From Oscillospiraceae bacterium (GTDB lineage: Bacteria > Bacillota > Clostridia > Oscillospirales > Oscillospiraceae): DNA of 8,511 nt. Under the pieces are notes generated by a model. It ran no database searches. It was given only the letters and a program-made list of their open reading frames with translations, and was not told the origin of the DNA. The translations under genes and the position numbers were made by a program. This document shows positions 6,474 through 8,511 of this stretch, one piece after another (within the stretch, counting starts at the first letter, position 1; every line of letters begins with the position of its first letter). Location of the stretch: NCBI GenBank assembly GCA_009785655.1, contig WQVW01000056.1, forward strand, positions 1-8,511, given 5' to 3'.

Positions 6474-6674
6474 TCAGGCCGGACAGTTCAACGGCGAAAG
6501 GCATTCAATACGGCGAAAATGGGCATAGCTATCATGTGAAAGCCCAAAATTGGCACATTTTACCGGTAAAAGGGCGCAAATATCCCCTGAAACCGTATCA
6601 TTGAATGCGTAGCCTTTGATATATTCGCAATTGGCGAACACACCATCCCGGCTGGAAAACACCGTAAGGTTCAT
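6474..6674 (-). CDS. Putative 66-aa leader peptide of the exporter operon
   Basis: This short frame starts about 26 nt after the predicted transcription start. Its ATG (6674-6672) has AAAGGTGG (6690-6683) 8 bases upstream, and it ends at TGA 6476-6474, 26 bases before the terminator stem. In-frame GTG codons at 6686 and 6683 overlap the ribosome binding site and are unlikely starts. The peptide begins MNLTVFSSRDG, has five cysteines (16, 33, 40, 58, 64), and shows no signal peptide, membrane helix or family that I recognise. Much of its coding sequence is also base-paired RNA structure, which suggests that its translation, rather than its product, matters. The alternative is that it is an accidental frame in a non-coding leader. 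Confidence that it is translated is moderate. Confidence 0.5.
   Translation of the reverse strand: MNLTVFSSRDGVFANCEYIKGYAFNDTVSGDICALLPVKCANFGLSHDSYAHFRRIECLSPLNCPA
6501..6608 (-). repeat. Long-range inverted repeat in the exporter leader
   Basis: The - strand arm GCATTCAATGATACGG (6608-6593) pairs with CCGTATTGAATGC (6513-6501), leaving GAT as a bulge: 13 bp in all. A further AAAG/CTTT pairing continues it beyond a 5-base bulge. The stem would close a loop of about 79 nt that contains the TTTTACCGGTAAAA palindrome. Bulged but long, it looks like maintained RNA structure within the short reading frame. Confidence 0.6.
6558..6571. repeat. Perfect 14-base palindrome TTTTACCGGTAAAA
   Basis: The 14 bases read the same on both strands with no spacer. 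As RNA this would make a poor hairpin. As DNA it suits a dimeric protein binding site about 130 bp downstream of the transcription start. It is inside the leader reading frame. Confidence 0.5.
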
Positions 6675-6706
6675 ACCTCTCACCACCTTTCATATACATT
6701 GGCGAT

Positions 6707-6736
6707 ATTATACCGCAACAGGGGAGGGGTTGTCAA
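6707..6736 (-). promoter_or_regulatory. Consensus promoter of the ABC exporter operon
   Basis: On the - strand a perfect -35 TTGACA (6731-6736) and a perfect -10 TATAAT (6707-6712) are separated by 18 bases. This is the strongest promoter in the window. Strong initiation followed by a terminator before the genes suits control at elongation. Confidence 0.85.
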
Positions 6737-6765
6737 TCTTGAAGTTGTTGCGATGGATAACGGGA

Positions 6766-6794
6766 TTGTAAAGCCCGGATTATTATGATAAAAT
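6766..6794 (+). promoter_or_regulatory. Probable promoter of the alcohol dehydrogenase gene
   Basis: TTGTAA (6766-6771) and TAAAAT (6789-6794) are 17 bases apart, matching the consensus at 4 and 5 of 6 positions. The site lies about 57 bases before the ATG and about 30 bases from the divergent exporter promoter. Confidence 0.5.
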
Positions 6795-6850
6795 CTAATT
6801 TGCAGTTTAACTTTACGTTATAAATAAAAACAATCTAGGGAGGTTTAAAT

Positions 6851-8011
6851 ATGTCATATCGTCCATTGTTTTCGATGCCCGCGCCGGTTATTTTCGGACG
6901 CGGTGCCATCGCTGAACTGGGTACACAGGCGAAGGCACTCGGCGTGAAAAAGGCACTGCTTATCTTTGAAAAGGGAGTTGAAGATGCCGGCATTGCACAA
7001 AAAGCCGCTGAAAGTTTGCGAGCCGCCGGTGTTGAGTGCGCCACTTTCAACGGCGTCCATCCTGATCCGACAGACAGCGTCGCCGATTTGGCAGGGGAGA
7101 CTGCCCTGCGCGAGGGGTGTGATTGCTTAGTCGGTATAGGCGGCGGGTCGAGCCTAGACGCGGCGAAGGCAGCTGCCATCTATCTTCACGACCCGGGACC
7201 GACAGCGCGTTACATACTTGCGCAACCCATCGCGGTGGATACGAAAACGCCGGTGATCCTGATACCGACAACGTCCGGCACAGGCAGTGAGTGCACAGCT
7301 GTCGCCATCATATCTCGGCCTCAGCACAATGCCAAATGGAGCGTGTTCGTCAACACCACGCTGGCGATTGTAGACCCGGAGCTGACGTTTTCAGTGCCGA
7401 AAAGCGTGACAGTGAACACCGCGCTGGACGCGTTCGCCCACGCGGCGGAGGCAATGACCGGCAAAAGCTGGAACTATCACTCTGACTTGTTTGCCGAGGC
7501 GGCGATACGCAAAATTGCGAAATATCTGTATACCGCATGGTCAGAGCCGGATAATGCGGAAGCACGGAGTGAACTCGCGCTCGCGGCGAACTGGGCGGGG
7601 ATTGCGTTCAATAACCCGATTTGCCATGTCGGGCATTCAGTGGCTGATGCGCTGTCGTGTGAGTTTCATACACCGCACGGTCTCGGTTGCGCATTGGCAT
7701 TGCCGGAAACGCTGGCACTTGTCGCACCTGCCGTGCCGGAGCGGGTAAAATGCATTGCAGACGCGATGGCGTTACCGCAGACGGGAAGTGAAACGCCCGC
7801 AGAACTCGGCCGCATGGCTGCGGATGCCATACGCGCAATGATGCAGAGTATGGAAATGCCGTCACTAAAATCTCTCGGATACTCGCGCGAACAGGTGCTG
7901 GCACTTTATCCGGATGTGGTTTCAAACCATCTCTCCAGCTATTGTCCCGTTGAAATCACCGATGACGTGGCGAAGCAGCTGTTGGCGGATGTGTACGATA
8001 ATTATCAATAA
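6851..8011 (+). CDS. Iron-containing alcohol dehydrogenase
   Basis: This is a 386-aa cytoplasmic NAD(P)-dependent oxidoreductase of the group III, iron-containing alcohol dehydrogenase family; the length is typical. The N-terminal dinucleotide-binding half has GGGSSLDAAK (residues 97-106) and PTTSGTGSE (139-147). The C-terminal metal domain supplies the four expected ligands: D193 and H197 in ALDAFAHAAE, H262 in CHVGHSVADAL, and H276 in PHG. All are intact, so it should be active. The substrate cannot be fixed; relatives interconvert alcohols and aldehydes such as butanol, propanediol or lactaldehyde. The ATG at 6851 has AGGGAGG (6837-6843) 7 bases upstream. It is a single-gene unit with its own promoter and a strong terminator. 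The oppositely oriented exporter upstream suggests no shared pathway. Confidence 0.93.
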   Translation: MSYRPLFSMPAPVIFGRGAIAELGTQAKALGVKKALLIFEKGVEDAGIAQKAAESLRAAGVECATFNGVHPDPTDSVADLAGETALREGCDCLVGIGGGSSLDAAKAAAIYLHDPGPTARYILAQPIAVDTKTPVILIPTTSGTGSECTAVAIISRPQHNAKWSVFVNTTLAIVDPELTFSVPKSVTVNTALDAFAHAAEAMTGKSWNYHSDLFAEAAIRKIAKYLYTAWSEPDNAEARSELALAANWAGIAFNNPICHVGHSVADALSCEFHTPHGLGCALALPETLALVAPAVPERVKCIADAMALPQTGSETPAELGRMAADAIRAMMQSMEMPSLKSLGYSREQVLALYPDVVSNHLSSYCPVEITDDVAKQLLADVYDNYQ

Positions 8012-8022
8012 TATGGCGGACA

Positions 8023-8064
8023 ATAAAGCATCACCCCCGGCCTAAGCCGGGGGTGATGCTTTAT
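8023..8064. terminator. Strong bidirectional terminator, 19-bp perfect stem
   Basis: Arms 8023-8041 (ATAAAGCATCACCCCCGGC) and 8046-8064 are perfect complements around a CTAA loop. The + strand ends in TTTATATAATTGTTT and the - strand in TTTATTG. It lies 11 bases after the dehydrogenase stop and 39 bases past the end of the convergent permease gene, so it serves both. Confidence 0.9.
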
Positions 8065-8103
8065 ATAATTGTTTGTAAAGAATCCCAGATACCGGGTGCA
8101 GGT

Positions 8104-8511
8104 TTATCTCTTCAGTTTTGGGTCAAGTGCGTCGCGCAGCGCGTCCCCTAAAAGGTTGAACGCCAGCACCGTCAGCATGATAAACACACCCGGAAAATTC
8201 AGCAGATATGACGCTGTCATCATAAACTCACGGTTTTCAGCCATCATCCGTCCCCACTCCGGATACGGTGTTGGTATCCCGAAGCCCAAGAACGACAGCG
8301 ATGCCCCCGTGATAATCGACATGCCCAGGATAACTGTAAACATGATGATAATGGGTGACAGTCCGTTAGGCAGCACTTGTGTAAACAGTATGCGCATATT
8401 GCGCAGCCCAATAGCGTGCGCCGCCTCCACAAATTCCTGGTTGCGTACAGTGAGTATGGATGCGCGCGTAATGCGTATAAAAAACGGTATACTGGCAACA
8501 CCGACCGCGAT
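8104..8511 (-). CDS. Peptide/nickel ABC transporter permease, OppC/DppC type (partial)
   Basis: The 3' end of the gene is present (135 codons plus TAA); the 5' part lies beyond the right edge, with the frame open to base 8511. The visible part holds the inner-membrane permease core of the binding-protein-dependent transport family. The EAA loop is EFVEAAHAIGLRN...LPN (residues 26-49 of the visible part), which docks the ATPase. It is followed by helices around 'IIIMFTVILGMSIITGASLSFLG' and 'GVFIMLTVLAFNLLGD', and the usual ending DALRDALDPKLKR. The pattern 'GASLSFLGFGIPTPYPEWGRMM' is typical of OppC/DppC. It normally works with an OppB-type permease, two ATPases and a lipoprotein; the downstream side shows none, so it may end its operon. 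Dipeptide, oligopeptide or nickel import cannot be separated here. Confidence 0.92.
   Translation of the reverse strand: MAVGVASIPFFIRITRASILTVRNQEFVEAAHAIGLRNMRILFTQVLPNGLSPIIIMFTVILGMSIITGASLSFLGFGIPTPYPEWGRMMAENREFMMTASYLLNFPGVFIMLTVLAFNLLGDALRDALDPKLKR

Larger units (their letters stand above)
6379..6700 (-). promoter_or_regulatory. Structured leader of the ABC exporter operon (putative attenuator)
   Basis: The mRNA should start near 6700, giving about 320 nt before the first permease ATG. In order it contains a short reading frame with a good ribosome binding site (6674-6474), a long-range stem (6608-6593 with 6513-6501), a perfect palindrome (6571-6558), a small GGCCTG-ATTG-CAGGTC hairpin over the short frame's stop codon (6480-6465), and an intrinsic terminator (6447-6414). 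The ATGCCC of the terminator's right arm also occurs at 6526-6521, so it could pair with the left arm instead (6 bp) as a weak antiterminator. The layout suits ribosome-dependent attenuation. It is an inference and no known riboswitch class was recognised. Confidence 0.55.

Noticed and set aside
6379..6504. In-frame 42-codon N-terminal extension of the first permease (start at 6504).
   Set aside because: It would translate through an intrinsic terminator, has no good ribosome binding site, and the downstream ATG at 6378 with AAGGAG gives a normal family N-terminus.

Overview
The window looks like chromosome from an anaerobic Firmicutes bacterium, probably of the class Clostridia. That is inferred from the Gram-positive lipobox signal peptides, the strong GGAGG-type ribosome binding sites, near-consensus TTGACA/TATAAT promoters, and exported proteins with copper-amine-oxidase-like stalk domains. 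No species is recognised. There are no rRNA or tRNA genes, CRISPR arrays, transposase genes or phage genes.

Left part (1-3630): three exported or surface proteins. A small lipoprotein with a stalk-type domain (27-608, +) converges on a seven-repeat RCC1-type lipoprotein (809-2122, -), and two hairpins lie between their ends. Next is a larger secreted protein (2252-3499, -) with two beta-rich modules and a C-terminal stalk-type domain. A long 19-nt inverted repeat overlaps its stop codon.

Middle part (3563-6736): a small DUF1653 protein (3634-3867, +) is transcribed away from the secreted protein. Its extended -10 promoter lies inside a 15-nt inverted repeat. Its stop codon is one base from the stop codon of a convergent three-gene ABC exporter operon (6378 down to 3869, -; permease, permease, ATPase). 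The operon has tightly overlapping genes and is of the COG4587/COG3694/COG4586 type. A consensus promoter (6707-6736) drives it, followed by about 320 nt of leader. The leader holds a 66-codon open reading frame with a good ribosome binding site, a long-range stem and, just before the first permease, a textbook intrinsic terminator. This layout suggests transcription attenuation and is the most interesting signal in the window.

Right part (6766-8511): an iron-containing alcohol dehydrogenase (6851-8011, +) has its own promoter, back-to-back with the exporter promoter. A perfect 19-bp bidirectional terminator separates it from the 3' part of an OppC/DppC-type peptide transporter permease gene (-), which runs off the right edge.

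Functionally the genes look like separate transcription units: envelope or surface proteins, a drug-exporter-like ABC system with a regulated leader, a redox enzyme and a peptide or nickel importer. They do not form one pathway. Everything was read by eye; no search or folding program was run.
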